Of a stretch of DNA of 64,000 nucleotides, positions 50,494-61,025 are shown piece after piece. A model generated the notes under the pieces. It was not told the DNA's origin and made no database searches. It saw only the letters and a program-made list of their open reading frames with translations. Positions within the stretch are counted from its first letter, which is position 1, and each line of letters begins with the position of its first letter. This DNA comes from Sorangium cellulosum (GTDB lineage: Bacteria > Myxococcota_A > Polyangia > Polyangiales > Polyangiaceae). The position numbers and the translations under genes were made by a program. The stretch is taken from the NCBI RefSeq assembly GCF_002950945.1, contig NZ_CP012673.1, positions 5,083,001-5,147,000 of the forward strand. The letters run 5' to 3'.

Positions 50494-52767
50494 ATGGCCA
50501 TGACACACCCGACTCACGCTGACGCTGCCACCGCGGCCGGCGGGACCGCTCCCGTTCGCTCGCCGGCTTCGCCCCCCGACTTCCGGGCCATCTTCGAGGC
50601 TTCCCCGAGCCTTGACCTCCTCCTCGCCCCGGACCTCACGGTCGTCGCTGCGAGCGACGTGTACCTGCGCGCCTTGCTGGCCGGTCGGGACGCGATCATC
50701 GGCCGGCACCTCTTCGACGTCTTTCCCGTCGACCCGTCCGGCTCCGCCGCGGCTGGAGCGACGGACGTCCGCGCCTCGCTCGCCCGTGTGCTCGCGACCC
50801 GCGCTCCCGACACGGTGGCCGCGCAGTGGTACGCCGTCCGGCGTCCGGCCGAGCAGGGCGGCGGTGTCGAGGAGCGGTGCTGGTCGATCACCCACACGCC
50901 CATCCTCGGCGCGGACGGCGCCGTCGATCACATCCTCCACCGGGTCGACGACGTGACCGGGTTTGCCCGGACGGGAGACGGGTCGAAAGCCGCCAAGCTC
51001 GACGGAGCCCCGCCCGTCGACGCAGCGGTCATCGTCCGCGCGTTCGAGGCACGCAGGGCGGAGGTCCAGAAGACACACGAGCTCGAGGAGACGGAGCGGG
51101 AGCTCCTCCGATCGGAGGAGGAGCGCCAGCGGCTCGTGGTCCAGCTCCGGAACGAGCGGGCGCGGCTCAACCTCGACCTGACCGCGCAGATGCGGGCCGA
51201 GGCGGCGCTCCGGCGGAGCGAGCAGGAGTTCCGGACCCTGGCCGAGAACATCCCGGCGCTCGTCGTCCGGTTCGACCGGGAGCTCCGGCATCTCTACGTC
51301 AACCGCCAGGTGGCGGCGGCGACCGGCCTCCCGACCTCGGCCTTCCTGGGAAAGACGAACCGGGACATCGGCATGCCCGAGCAGGTCTGCGCGCCCGTCG
51401 ACGCGCAACTGCGGCACGTCTTCGCGACGGGGCAGGCCACGACCCTCGAGTTCGTGTACCCGTCGCCTGCCGGTCCCAGGTACTTTCATTCCTGGCTCGG
51501 CCCCGAGCTCAGCGCCTCCGGCTCGGTCGAGACGGTGTGCGCCATCACCCGCGACGTGACGGAGCAAAAGGAGCTCGAGAACGAGCGCCGGCGGCGGATG
51601 GAGGAGCTGGCCGAGGCCGCCCGGCGGAAGGACGAGTTCCTCGCCACCCTGGCCCACGAGCTCAGGAACCCGCTCGCCCCGCTCCGGAACGGCCTCGAGC
51701 TCCTGCGGCTCGGCGAGTCCGATCCGGCAGCTTCCGAGCGGGCGCGCGCGATGATGGAGCGGCAGGTCGCCCACATGGTGCGGCTCATCGACGACCTGCT
51801 CGACGTCTCCCGGATCACGCGCGGCAAGCTCCGGCTCCGCCGCGAGCGGGTGGAGCTCGCGGGCGTCGTGCAGAGCGCCATCGAGGCGAGCCGTCCGCTC
51901 ATCGACGCTTCCCGCCACGAGCTCACGGTCGACGTGCCCCCCGGCCCGATCCACCTCGACGCCGACCCGACCCGGCTCGCCCAGGTGCTCTCGAACCTGC
52001 TCACGAACGCGGCCAAGTACACCGATCCGGGCGGCCGCATCCGGCTCTCGGTCGAGCGGCAGGGGGGCGAGGTCGTCCTCGCGGTGCGCGACACCGGGAT
52101 CGGGATCGCCGCCGAGCACCTCCCCGGGCTCTTCCAGATGTTCTCCCAGATAACTCCGGCGCTCGAGCGGTCGCAGGGCGGGCTCGGGATCGGGTTGTCG
52201 CTGGTCCGGGGGCTGGTCGAGCTCCACGGCGGGCGAGTCGCGGCGAGCAGCGACGGTCCAGGCAAGGGGAGCGAGTTCTCGGTCCGGCTGCCGGTCGCGG
52301 AAGAGCGCGCGCAGGCCGCGGCGGCGCCGGGCGAGGAGCGCGAGACCCCCTCCTTGCCGCCGAGGTGCCGCGTCCTTGTGGTGGACGACAATTCCGACGC
52401 CGCCGACAGCCTCGCCATGCTGTTGCGCGTGCTCGGTTATTCCGTCGAGGTCGCGTACGACGGCCGCCAGGGGGCCGAGATAGCAGAGAGGTTTTGCCCT
52501 GACGTGGTGCTGCTCGACATCGGCCTCCCGAAGATGAACGGCTACGAGGTCGCGCGGTATTTCCGCGAGCAACCGTGGGGCAAGGGGATGGTCCTCGTCG
52601 CCATGACCGGCTGGGGCCAGCAGGAGGACAAGCAGCGGGCGACGGAGGCGGGCTTCAACGTCCACCTGACGAAGCCCGTGGATCCGGGGACCCTCAAGGC
52701 GTTGCTGGCCGATCTGGACGAGCGACGGCGGGGGCCCGCGCTCGCCGCCCCGCCTCGAGCACCTTGA
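50494..52767 (+). CDS. PAS-PAS-histidine kinase-receiver hybrid sensor, 757 aa
   Basis: Order: PAS-like (~30-150, FRAIFEASPSLDLLL), coiled coil (~180-240), second PAS (~245-365, FRTLAENIPALVVRF), HisKA with phospho-acceptor H388 in LAHELRNPLAPL, HATPase (NLLTNAAKY, DTGIGI, GLGIGLSLV) to ~610, then a receiver domain (VLVVDDN ~628, phospho-acceptor D675 in VLLDIGLP, Lys in LTKPVD). No membrane segment is seen, so it is a cytoplasmic sensor. The hybrid layout implies phosphorelay to a histidine phosphotransfer protein elsewhere. Start ATG 50494 or ATG 50500; neither has a strong RBS. No response-regulator partner is adjacent. Confidence 0.93.
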   Translation: MAMTHPTHADAATAAGGTAPVRSPASPPDFRAIFEASPSLDLLLAPDLTVVAASDVYLRALLAGRDAIIGRHLFDVFPVDPSGSAAAGATDVRASLARVLATRAPDTVAAQWYAVRRPAEQGGGVEERCWSITHTPILGADGAVDHILHRVDDVTGFARTGDGSKAAKLDGAPPVDAAVIVRAFEARRAEVQKTHELEETERELLRSEEERQRLVVQLRNERARLNLDLTAQMRAEAALRRSEQEFRTLAENIPALVVRFDRELRHLYVNRQVAAATGLPTSAFLGKTNRDIGMPEQVCAPVDAQLRHVFATGQATTLEFVYPSPAGPRYFHSWLGPELSASGSVETVCAITRDVTEQKELENERRRRMEELAEAARRKDEFLATLAHELRNPLAPLRNGLELLRLGESDPAASERARAMMERQVAHMVRLIDDLLDVSRITRGKLRLRRERVELAGVVQSAIEASRPLIDASRHELTVDVPPGPIHLDADPTRLAQVLSNLLTNAAKYTDPGGRIRLSVERQGGEVVLAVRDTGIGIAAEHLPGLFQMFSQITPALERSQGGLGIGLSLVRGLVELHGGRVAASSDGPGKGSEFSVRLPVAEERAQAAAAPGEERETPSLPPRCRVLVVDDNSDAADSLAMLLRVLGYSVEVAYDGRQGAEIAERFCPDVVLLDIGLPKMNGYEVARYFREQPWGKGMVLVAMTGWGQQEDKQRATEAGFNVHLTKPVDPGTLKALLADLDERRRGPALAAPPRAP

Positions 52768-52819
52768 AGCGTCCGGGGCTGCTCCGGACCGGTCGCCCCC
52801 AGGCGCCCTGCCGATCGCG

Positions 52820-53854
52820 TCAACCCCGCGGCGCGCGGCGCTTCCGCAGGAGCCCCGCCGCGAGCGCGCCGAGCCCTATGGCCAGCATCCCGCTGGTCCC
52901 TCCGGCACCGGCCTGCATCTGGCACCCCACGCCCACGATCCGCCCGTTCTCCACGCCGCCCGCCGGCGCGCCGACGCCCGGCGATCCAGGATTCCCTGTC
53001 GCCGGGCCGCTGCTCCCCATCGAGCCGCTGCTCCCCGTCGGGCCCCCGTTGCCAGTCGTTCCGCCGTTGCTCGAGCCGCCACCCTGCGCGCACGGGGATC
53101 CCGCCGGCCACGCGAGCTGGCTCTCCGAGTAGGCCGACTGCCGAGCGCGCAGTTCGGCCGCCGTCCCGCCGGCCGTCGATTGCGACGGAGGGACGGCGCC
53201 GAGCTCCCCGGTGGCCCGGAAATCGTCGGGATCGCCGCTCCCGAGCAGCTCGAACATCACGCCGCCGAGCCCCGCCGCGGCGAAGCGCTCGAGCAACGTC
53301 CTGTTCCCGTCGAAGAAATGATAGTCCGTGGTCCCGATCGGCTGCTGCCACGCAATCATGGGCACCTTGGCGCTCGACGTGACCGTTTGAAGCCAGCTCA
53401 GGTTCGCGGACACGAGCTCCTCGTCCAGCGGCTCCCACCACGTCGACTCGTCGGTGCTGAGGTGGAAGTTCTCGCCGACCAGCACGTCCCAGTCCCCCAT
53501 CGACGAATAGAAACCGCTCACGACCTCGGGATACTGGCCGACACGGAAGTTCGACGCGTGCCATCCCATGCTCACCGAGGGCGCGTACTGGTCCCGGAGC
53601 TTCAGGAGCGCCTGCCCCAGGCCTCCCGCGTGATCCGGAAACCCGGCGAGGACGTAGAGATAGAGGAAGTTCCAGTCGACCCCCGCCTCCTGCGCGGCAG
53701 TCATTGGCCAATCGCCGGCGGCGGAAAAATTGGATAGGCCCACACCCAGCGTCGGGCCGAGATCTCCGCATATCGCGTGCGAAGGCGCAGCATGTGCGAC
53801 CTCGGCGCAAAGGGATGCGGCGGCCAGGACGGGGAGGATTGCCTTGATTCCCAT
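52820..53854 (-). CDS. Secreted protein with MYXO-CTERM-like sorting tail, unknown function
   Basis: 344 residues. A signal peptide (MGIKAILPVLAAASLCAEVAHA) is followed by a ~225-residue globular part with aromatic-rich text (WNFLYLYVLAGFPDH, MGDWDVLVGENFH, STWWEPLDEEL, MIAWQQPIG). These hints of a TIM-barrel hydrolase are too weak to name an enzyme. A Gly/Ser/Thr/Pro-rich linker (~245-300) leads to GVGCQ, a hydrophobic helix (GMLAIGLGALAAGLL) and a basic end (RKRRAPRG), which fits the MYXO-CTERM signal that anchors proteins on the myxobacterial surface. The gene is convergent with the hybrid kinase. ATG 53854 gives the signal peptide but has no clear Shine-Dalgarno. Confidence 0.82.
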   Translation of the reverse strand: MGIKAILPVLAAASLCAEVAHAAPSHAICGDLGPTLGVGLSNFSAAGDWPMTAAQEAGVDWNFLYLYVLAGFPDHAGGLGQALLKLRDQYAPSVSMGWHASNFRVGQYPEVVSGFYSSMGDWDVLVGENFHLSTDESTWWEPLDEELVSANLSWLQTVTSSAKVPMIAWQQPIGTTDYHFFDGNRTLLERFAAAGLGGVMFELLGSGDPDDFRATGELGAVPPSQSTAGGTAAELRARQSAYSESQLAWPAGSPCAQGGGSSNGGTTGNGGPTGSSGSMGSSGPATGNPGSPGVGAPAGGVENGRIVGVGCQMQAGAGGTSGMLAIGLGALAAGLLRKRRAPRG

Positions 53855-53867
53855 CGAAATCGAGATT

Positions 53868-53891
53868 CGATAAAAAGCATCAAGCTGTCAA
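53868..53891 (-). promoter_or_regulatory. Candidate sigma-70-type promoter of the MYXO-CTERM protein gene
   Basis: On the minus strand a perfect TTGACA (plus-strand 53886-53891) is followed after about 15 nt by TCGAAT, inside an unusually AT-rich patch directly upstream of ATG 53854. The spacing is short, so this is a candidate only. Confidence 0.35.
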
Positions 53892-54444
53892 GACGAAACA
53901 TTGCTCCTGGCGAGCGGGCAAAACGCGTTTTGAGAGGGCGCCTCGACCGGACAGACGCGGCACATGATTTACCGGTGAACCGTGCGCGGAACGCACGTGC
54001 GGAACACGTGGGCGTATCATGCGACGGTATCTGTCCGTTGACCCCCAACCATGGTGTTAGCTCTCTGACCGAAAACCGTGACCGCCGCTGCTCGAGAGTG
54101 GTCAACAGGAATCCACCCTCTCGATGTGCTCATCGGCACGAGGGGGAGAGCCTGATCACCGGCAACCCGGCCGGGCAGCGCGGGCGCGCTCGCGTTCACC
54201 GCGGCGCTGTACAGGCTCGTCTCGATCCCGGCCGCGCGGAGCTCGTCTCCACGCCGCCGACCTCCGCCGCGCGGCGGTGGGACACCGCCCTTCCTCGATG
54301 GCGAGGGTAGGGGACCTGCAGGGTCCACCCACCATGGCGCACGCCGTTCACGTCCCGTCGCGCCCTTTGCCTTCGATGGGCCGAAAGGGCCGACGGCCGC
54401 CGCGGGCTTCCGCGCGCACGCGCCGGGACGGCGCGTGCCCGGGC
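53892..54444. other. Long intergenic region (about 550 bp)
   Basis: No frame here resembles a known family. On the minus strand, about 54050-54250 keeps an open frame of weakly protein-like text, which could be a decayed gene or chance in high-GC DNA. Nothing can be assigned. Confidence 0.35.
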
Positions 54445-55596
54445 TCAGTCGGTGCGCTGCTGGGTCGCTCGGCAACCGCGGCGCCTCGACGCCGGGGCGC
54501 GGCGCAGGCGGCTCGGGGACACCTGCGCGTTCGGCGCCTCGCTCGGGCGCAGGACGCGCGGGCGCCGCTGCAGCGAGGGCAGGGCGTGGTCGCCCTCGGC
54601 CCGGAACTGGGCCACGCGCCGGTACAGCGTCGCGCGGCTGATCCCGAGCATCTCCGCCGCTTTCGTGACGCTCTGGCCGCACGCGGCGAGCGCGCGCTCG
54701 ATCGCGGCGCGCTCGATCTCGGCGAGCGGCGTCACCGCCGCCGGCGCCGGGGCCCGCCGGACGTACTCCGGCAGATCCGCCGCGGTGATCTCGCCGCCTT
54801 CACACGAGAGGATGCTGCGGTGCACGATGTTGAACAGCTCGCGCACGTTGCCCGGCCACGAGTACGCGTCGAGCGCGTCGAGCGCGTCGCGCCGCACCCG
54901 CACCCGCCGGCCGCCCTCGAGCACCCCGAGCGCGTGGTCCAGGAGGAGCGCGATGTCCTCCCGCCGGTCGCGGAGCGGCACGACCTCGATCGGGAACACG
55001 ACCAGTCGGAAATAGAGATCCTCGCGGAAGCGGCCGCTCTCCACCTCCGCGCGCAGATCCCGCTGGGTCGCGCACACGACGCGCACGTCGAGCGGGATCT
55101 CGGTCGACCCGCCGACGCGCCGGATCGCGCGCTGCTGCAGGGCGCGCAGGAGGCACGTCTGGGTCGACATGCTCATCTCGCCGAGCTCGTCGAGCAGCAG
55201 CGTGCCGTGGTTCGCCTGCTCGAAGCAGCCGGCGCGCGCGTGCGTCGCGCCGGTGAAGGCGCCGCGCTCGTGGCCGAACAGCTCCGCCTCCTGCAATGCC
55301 TCGGGGATCGCGGCGCAGTTGATGGCCACGAACGGGCCCGCCGCGCGCGGCCCGCGCTGGTGGATGGCGCGCGCCACGAGCTCCTTGCCCGTCCCGCTCT
55401 CGCCGAAGATCGCCACCGTCACGTCGCTCCGCGCGACGCGCTCGATCTGCCGATTGAGCGAGCGCATCGGCGCGCTCTCCCCGATCAGCATCACCGGCTG
55501 CTCGGCCGAGCCCGAGGACGACACCAGCCGAGTCCCCGTTCGGGCCTCGTCCGCCTCGTGCGCTCCTGGGTCCGAATCTGTCTGTGTGCGAGCCAT
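54445..55596 (-). CDS. Sigma-54-dependent transcriptional activator (no N-terminal sensor domain)
   Basis: 383 residues. The AAA+ core has Walker A GESGTGKE (65-72), the sigma-54 contact loop GAFTGA (112-117), Walker B LLLDELGE (~133-140) and the R-finger region FREDLYFRL. A Fis-type helix-turn-helix follows (SVTKAAEMLGISRATLYRRV). The ~35 residues before the core are low-complexity, so no receiver, FHA, GAF or PAS input domain is present. Activity must be set by expression or by a separate partner. It activates sigma-54 promoters, whose targets are unknown. The C-terminal ~50 residues after the HTH are basic and Pro/Ser-rich. Start ATG 55596 has GAGGAGG about 11 nt upstream. Confidence 0.92.
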   Translation of the reverse strand: MARTQTDSDPGAHEADEARTGTRLVSSSGSAEQPVMLIGESAPMRSLNRQIERVARSDVTVAIFGESGTGKELVARAIHQRGPRAAGPFVAINCAAIPEALQEAELFGHERGAFTGATHARAGCFEQANHGTLLLDELGEMSMSTQTCLLRALQQRAIRRVGGSTEIPLDVRVVCATQRDLRAEVESGRFREDLYFRLVVFPIEVVPLRDRREDIALLLDHALGVLEGGRRVRVRRDALDALDAYSWPGNVRELFNIVHRSILSCEGGEITAADLPEYVRRAPAPAAVTPLAEIERAAIERALAACGQSVTKAAEMLGISRATLYRRVAQFRAEGDHALPSLQRRPRVLRPSEAPNAQVSPSRLRRAPASRRRGCRATQQRTD

Positions 55597-56210
55597 TGTA
55601 AACGAAGCCTCCTCGGCGACCGGACCCGGGCCGCGCCCGCCGTGTCGCCACCGTCATCGCTCCCGGAAGGGGGACGGCGTTCCGCGCGCCCCCTGTCCGC
55701 ACGCCCGAACCCCGCTGTCGGGTCGAGGCGTGTCGATGCGAATCCACGATCATGTCACGTGAATGTTACTATAGCCGGCCCGGACGAATCCGGTACGAGG
55801 AGTTACACGATCCAGCCCCCCTCGCGGCTCGCCAGAGCGCACAGGGGCAGCTCTCTGCGACTCGGCCGCAGGGCAAGCACACGAAGAACTCGCTCGGAAA
55901 CAGAGACGAAACATCCACGCGCAACCAATGCAAAGCGATGTCGCCACGTCGCAGCGCCGCAGTCTTGCGACGACGCACGACGACGCCATCGATGCTCGCA
56001 ATGGGCGATGTCGTTATCTGATGGCTTCTATGGCGTTCTTCCGAGCCGCTCGCTCCGTACAACCCCGCTTCGACGTGACGGCGAACAGGCAGAGTGACCT
56101 CGCGCCCGGCGGCGGCGTGGCGCGCGCCGAGGTGGGTTCGATGAAGGGCAAGGTGGTCACGCGGCCGACCTTACCACAGGCGGGCGGACTGAGCTCGCGC
56201 CGAGGCGAGC
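55597..56210. other. Intergenic region (about 610 bp)
   Basis: Lower GC than the surroundings at about 55790-56060. On the minus strand TATAGT occurs near 55770, a possible -10 for the sigma-54 activator gene, but no good -35 accompanies it. The short frames in both directions do not look like real proteins. Confidence 0.35.
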
Positions 56211-56546
56211 TCAGCGGGATAGTTCCAACGTCGCGGCACGGACGTCGGCGAAGATGTCGAAGACCTCGTGCAGGCGCATCGTCCTGGCAATGGTCTGGCC
56301 CGGCGGGCGCAGCGCGGCGATCGCGATCCGCACGCCGGCCGGCACGTCCCGCCGCGTCATGAGGAGCACCGACAGGCCGATCGGGTCGAAGACCTCCACG
56401 GCGCCGAGATCGAGGACGAGCGTGCGCGCGCCGCGCCCCGCGGCCTGGAGCAGGTCGTCGCGCAGCCGCTCCGCGGCCGCTCGATCGAGGAGTCGGGTCG
56501 TCGCGCTGAGCGCGTGCACGCCGCCGTCGGTCGCACCGTCCATCAA
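56211..56546 (-). CDS. STAS-domain protein, anti-sigma-factor-antagonist-like, without the phospho-Ser
   Basis: 111 residues, one STAS domain. The text LRDDLLQAAGRGARTLVLDLGAVEVFDPIGLSVLL matches the beta-alpha core of SpoIIAA/RsbV-type proteins. At the usual phosphorylation motif (D-S-[ST]-G) it reads D54-P-I-G, so the acceptor Ser is missing. It may bind a partner constitutively or act as a structural scaffold. No anti-sigma kinase gene lies next to it; the nearest STAS domain is the C-terminus of the 44942 protein. Confidence 0.8.
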   Translation of the reverse strand: MMDGATDGGVHALSATTRLLDRAAAERLRDDLLQAAGRGARTLVLDLGAVEVFDPIGLSVLLMTRRDVPAGVRIAIAALRPPGQTIARTMRLHEVFDIFADVRAATLELSR

Positions 56547-56616
56547 CCGGCCCTCCCGCGCGGGCGCCGGCCGTGGACGTCCCGCTCCGACCGCTCGCGG
56601 AGGGGTCGGATCCTCG

Positions 56617-57312
56617 TCACACGCGGGCCGCGCATTGCGTCATCCGTGTGGAGTATACTAGGACTCTTGGCAAAGATGGTCGAAGACGCCGAACTTCTGG
56701 CGCCGTGGCTGGCCAGGGCCGCTCACTCGCTGGCCCGGCGGCGCCGCCGCCCGAGAGCGCTGGGCGGAAGCGAAAGGGCGCGCCACGCGCCCGCGGGTCC
56801 AGGGCGAGGGCGAGGCCGAGCAGGCCGAAGCCGGTGAGGGGGATCTCGGCCTCGAGCTTGAGCAGATCGAGCACGAGGCCGGGCGCGAGCGCGAGCGTGG
56901 CGGCCACGCCGAGCAGGACGAGGGTCCAGCGCTGCGGCGTCACGGCGCGGACCACCGCCGCGATGCCGGCCACGAGCAGCAGCGCGCCCACGACCGGCCA
57001 GGCGCCGGGGAGGCGCACGCCGAGCAGGCCGGGGACCGCCATGAGCGCGCTGGCGAGCGGGGGCGCGATGATGCCGTCGCCGAGGCGCACGAAGGCGTCC
57101 GGGTCGAGCGGGTGATACGTGGGGCGGATCCAGGCGGCGCCCCGGTGCAGCATGGCGACGGCGAGGCTCGCGAGGTCGACCTCGTCGGCGGACCAGGGGG
57201 CCCGGCGCTCGTTGAGCCGCACCACGCCGGCGCAGAAGGCCGCAGCGCCGCAGAGGAGAAGGACACGGCGCACCGCGGCCGGCGCAGGGGTGGGCGTGAC
57301 GCGCGGAGTCAT
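56617..57312 (-). pseudogene. Truncated membrane glycosyltransferase-like protein (ArnT/PMT type, N-terminal part only)
   Basis: 231 residues in the open frame. It begins with a membrane helix (RRVLLLCGAAAFCAGVV), then a loop with an acidic pair (APWSADEVDLASLAVAML), a second loop (YHPLDPDAFVRLGDG) and more helices (WPVVGALLLVAGIAAVVRAV, LVLLGVAATLALAPGLVL, GFGLLGLALAL). The helix/loop order and the early DE are like the start of GT-C glycosyltransferases, which normally have 450-600 residues and about 11-13 helices. After ~165 residues the text becomes low-complexity Arg/Pro/Ala, suggesting truncation or a frameshift. It could instead be a small unrelated membrane protein. Confidence 0.5.
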
Positions 57313-57839
57313 GCGTCCGCAGTATAACGAAATGGGGGAGGGGAGCCCGGTCGCGCGGGGGGCGGGGGCAGGGACTGGCAGGCTGATGGGGAGCGGTGCG
57401 TTTATTGCGGATGGCGCGAGGCGAGAACGGGAAGAAAAGATCGAGGATCTTTCTGGCTTTCCTCGCCGTGTTCACGTGGGTCTGAATCCGCACCATGATG
57501 CGGCAGAAGCATTTCGGGCTGGCGCAGGCCGAGCTCGATCGGCCATGTACTCTTCGGCTCGAGGGCGGCGGCGCGCGACCGGAGCCGCTGTCGTCACGGC
57601 GGACGCAGCCTCGGTGGTACGCGCCCCGGGACGGTCCGGCGCAGCGGATGCGCGCAGGGGGCGCAGCAGATGCGCCGCGGGTGAGCCGGCCCGCGCAAGG
57701 CGCCGAGTTCCGCGAGCGGCACGACGGGTGCATCACTGCACACCACATCACCACCTCCGCGCGGCGATGAGAGGGCGCGCACAACCCATCGCTCATCACG
57801 GTCATCACGGTCGCTGAACCCAGGTCCCGCAGGTCCTCC
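57313..57839. other. Intergenic region (about 530 bp) between divergent genes
   Basis: It separates the truncated membrane protein (-) and the hemerythrin gene (+). Only chance-like frames are seen. No promoter element was recognised with confidence. Confidence 0.35.
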
Positions 57840-58415
57840 ATGCTCCACACGATCCGCACCCGTCCGCTCCCGGAACAGCCGGCCGACGCCGTCGACCTGC
57901 TGATGGCTTGCCACCAGCGCATCCGCCGCTTCACGGCCGCCGCCCTGCGCCTGCCGGACGCCGAGGGGGCGCCCGCGGCCGAGATCGCGGAGACGGCCGT
58001 GGCGCTGCGGCGCTACTTCACCGTCGCCCTGCCCGCGCACGCCGCCGACGAGGACTACTCGGTGCGCCCGCGCCTGCTCGACGCGGGCGCGCCCGCGGAG
58101 CTGCGCGACGCCCTGGCGGAGGTGGCCGCGCAGCACGAGGCGATCGACGCCGTCACCGCCGAGCTCGCGGCCGACTGGCGCCGCATCGCGGACGCGCCCG
58201 CGCGGCTGAAGGAGCTGTCCTCCGCGCTGGGCGAGCGCGCCGCGCGCCTCGACGTGCTCTTCGGCGCGCACCTCGCGCTGGAGGAGCGGACGATCTTCCC
58301 CGCCGCGCGCCGCGCGCTGCCGCCCGGCGCCCAGCGGCAGATCCTGGACGAGATGCGCGCGCGCCGGCCCGCGCTCGCGTTCGAGCCGGCCGAGAGGGCC
58401 GGACGCCTGGCGTGA
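57840..58415 (+). CDS. Hemerythrin HHE-domain protein
   Basis: 191 residues. The four-helix hemerythrin ligand set is visible: H25 (LLMACHQRI), H67 and E71 (ALPAHAADEDY), H99 (AAQHEAID), and H144 with E148 (GAHLALEERTIFP). These residues bind a di-iron centre used for O2, NO or peroxide sensing or for iron repair. No other domain is attached. A remnant with the C-terminal helix of a second hemerythrin-like protein lies immediately downstream in another frame. The start is ATG 57840, with CAGGTCC rather than a strong Shine-Dalgarno upstream. Confidence 0.88.
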   Translation: MLHTIRTRPLPEQPADAVDLLMACHQRIRRFTAAALRLPDAEGAPAAEIAETAVALRRYFTVALPAHAADEDYSVRPRLLDAGAPAELRDALAEVAAQHEAIDAVTAELAADWRRIADAPARLKELSSALGERAARLDVLFGAHLALEERTIFPAARRALPPGAQRQILDEMRARRPALAFEPAERAGRLA

Positions 58416-58425
58416 CCGGCGCGGC

Positions 58426-58530
58426 CGGCGCTACAAGACCCTGCTGCGCGAGCTCGAGCACATGGAGTCGGACGTGCACCAGCACGTCCACCTCGAGAAC
58501 AACGTGCTGATGCCGCGCTTCGTCGTGTAG
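58426..58530 (+). pseudogene. Remnant of a RIC/YtfE-like hemerythrin C-terminus
   Basis: In the frame starting at 58426, just after the hemerythrin stop, the translation includes RYKTLLRELEHMESD and then VHQHVHLENNVLMPRF and a TAG stop at 58528-58530. H-x-H-x-H-LENN-x-L-x-P is the final ligand helix of ScdA/YtfE (RIC) di-iron proteins. Only about 35 codons remain and there is no start codon with an RBS, so this is a decayed gene tail. A frameshifted extension of the preceding hemerythrin is less likely because that protein already has its own last ligand helix. Confidence 0.55.
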
Positions 58531-58741
58531 CGCCGATCGCCGTCGCTGCGGATCCGCGCCTGGTGTTGGAACCTGCGGCGAGCGATCGGCTCGGCTGCGA
58601 GGGGAGGAGACGCCCTGGCCTGGCGTCCTTCGCGGTTCATTTCTCGATCGAACGATGAGATCGGTGTTCCAGAGGGGACCAGCGGCAAGAAGAGACGTAG
58701 TAACGTGGACAGAAGGTCAACGCCAGCCCCGGCTCAATAGG

Positions 58742-59350
58742 TCATAGATCGCGCGGCATCTGAACCGTGCTCGACGCACGAAACCCATTCTCGTGGATTT
58801 TCACTTGTTTCGTCCAGACGTCTTTCCCCTTGGCCGTGACCTGAAGCTTGTATTCACCTACGTCGATGGGCACCCATAGGTTCCACGCTTCCGGTGGTAC
58901 GATCTCGTCGTCGATTGTAATTTTCAGCCCTGGCAGCGCTGCCACCGGGATGGGCATGACAACCCTGTGCCTCGCTACCTTGGCTTCCAGCTCCACAGCC
59001 GCGGCATGCGCCGTGGCTTCTCGAGGATCATGTACGGCGCTCGCAGCTTGTTCAGCCAACCGATAGGCCCACAGGGCGCTCGCGAGGCGACCCCATCGCT
59101 CGTAACATCCGGCGAGCGACAACTTGGCGCCGATGCCCCCCGGCACGAGCGCCACGACCTCCTTGAACTTAGGGCAGGCGGTCGAGTATTTTTTTGCCGC
59201 CATGTCGGCTGCGGCTTCCCTATTGAGCGCCTCGGCCTTCTCGCGGTTGCTGGCATCGTTTGTTTGTGCGAGCGCCTCGCGGCTGACGAACACCTCTGCT
59301 GAAGCGATTACGGCGATGGCGGTAATTCCGCTTAAAACCCTTCGTTCCAC
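58742..59350 (-). CDS. Secreted TPR-type protein downstream of a Ser/Thr kinase
   Basis: 202 residues from GTG 59350, with AGGAG 6 nt upstream (plus-strand 59357-59361). A signal peptide ends near ALAQ-T (~30). Then come one or two TPR-like helical hairpins (DMAAKKYSTACPKFKEVVALVP, LSLAGCYERWGRLASALWAYRLAE) and a C-terminal beta-rich part (LKITIDDEIVP, DVGEYKLQVTAKGKDVWTKQV) resembling PEGA-like repeats. Its start is 28 nt after the stop of the kinase gene at 59379, so the two form an operon. Kinase plus TPR/PEGA pairs are frequent in Sorangium-like genomes; the function is unknown, and it is probably periplasmic. Confidence 0.8.
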   Translation of the reverse strand: MERRVLSGITAIAVIASAEVFVSREALAQTNDASNREKAEALNREAAADMAAKKYSTACPKFKEVVALVPGGIGAKLSLAGCYERWGRLASALWAYRLAEQAASAVHDPREATAHAAAVELEAKVARHRVVMPIPVAALPGLKITIDDEIVPPEAWNLWVPIDVGEYKLQVTAKGKDVWTKQVKIHENGFRASSTVQMPRDL

Positions 59351-59378
59351 AGAGAACTCCTAGGCGTAGGGGCCGCGA

Positions 59379-61025
<1,647 letters not shown>

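Noticed and set aside
54050..54250. Minus-strand frame as a separate small gene
   Set aside because: Text is only weakly protein-like, with no start/RBS and no family resemblance.
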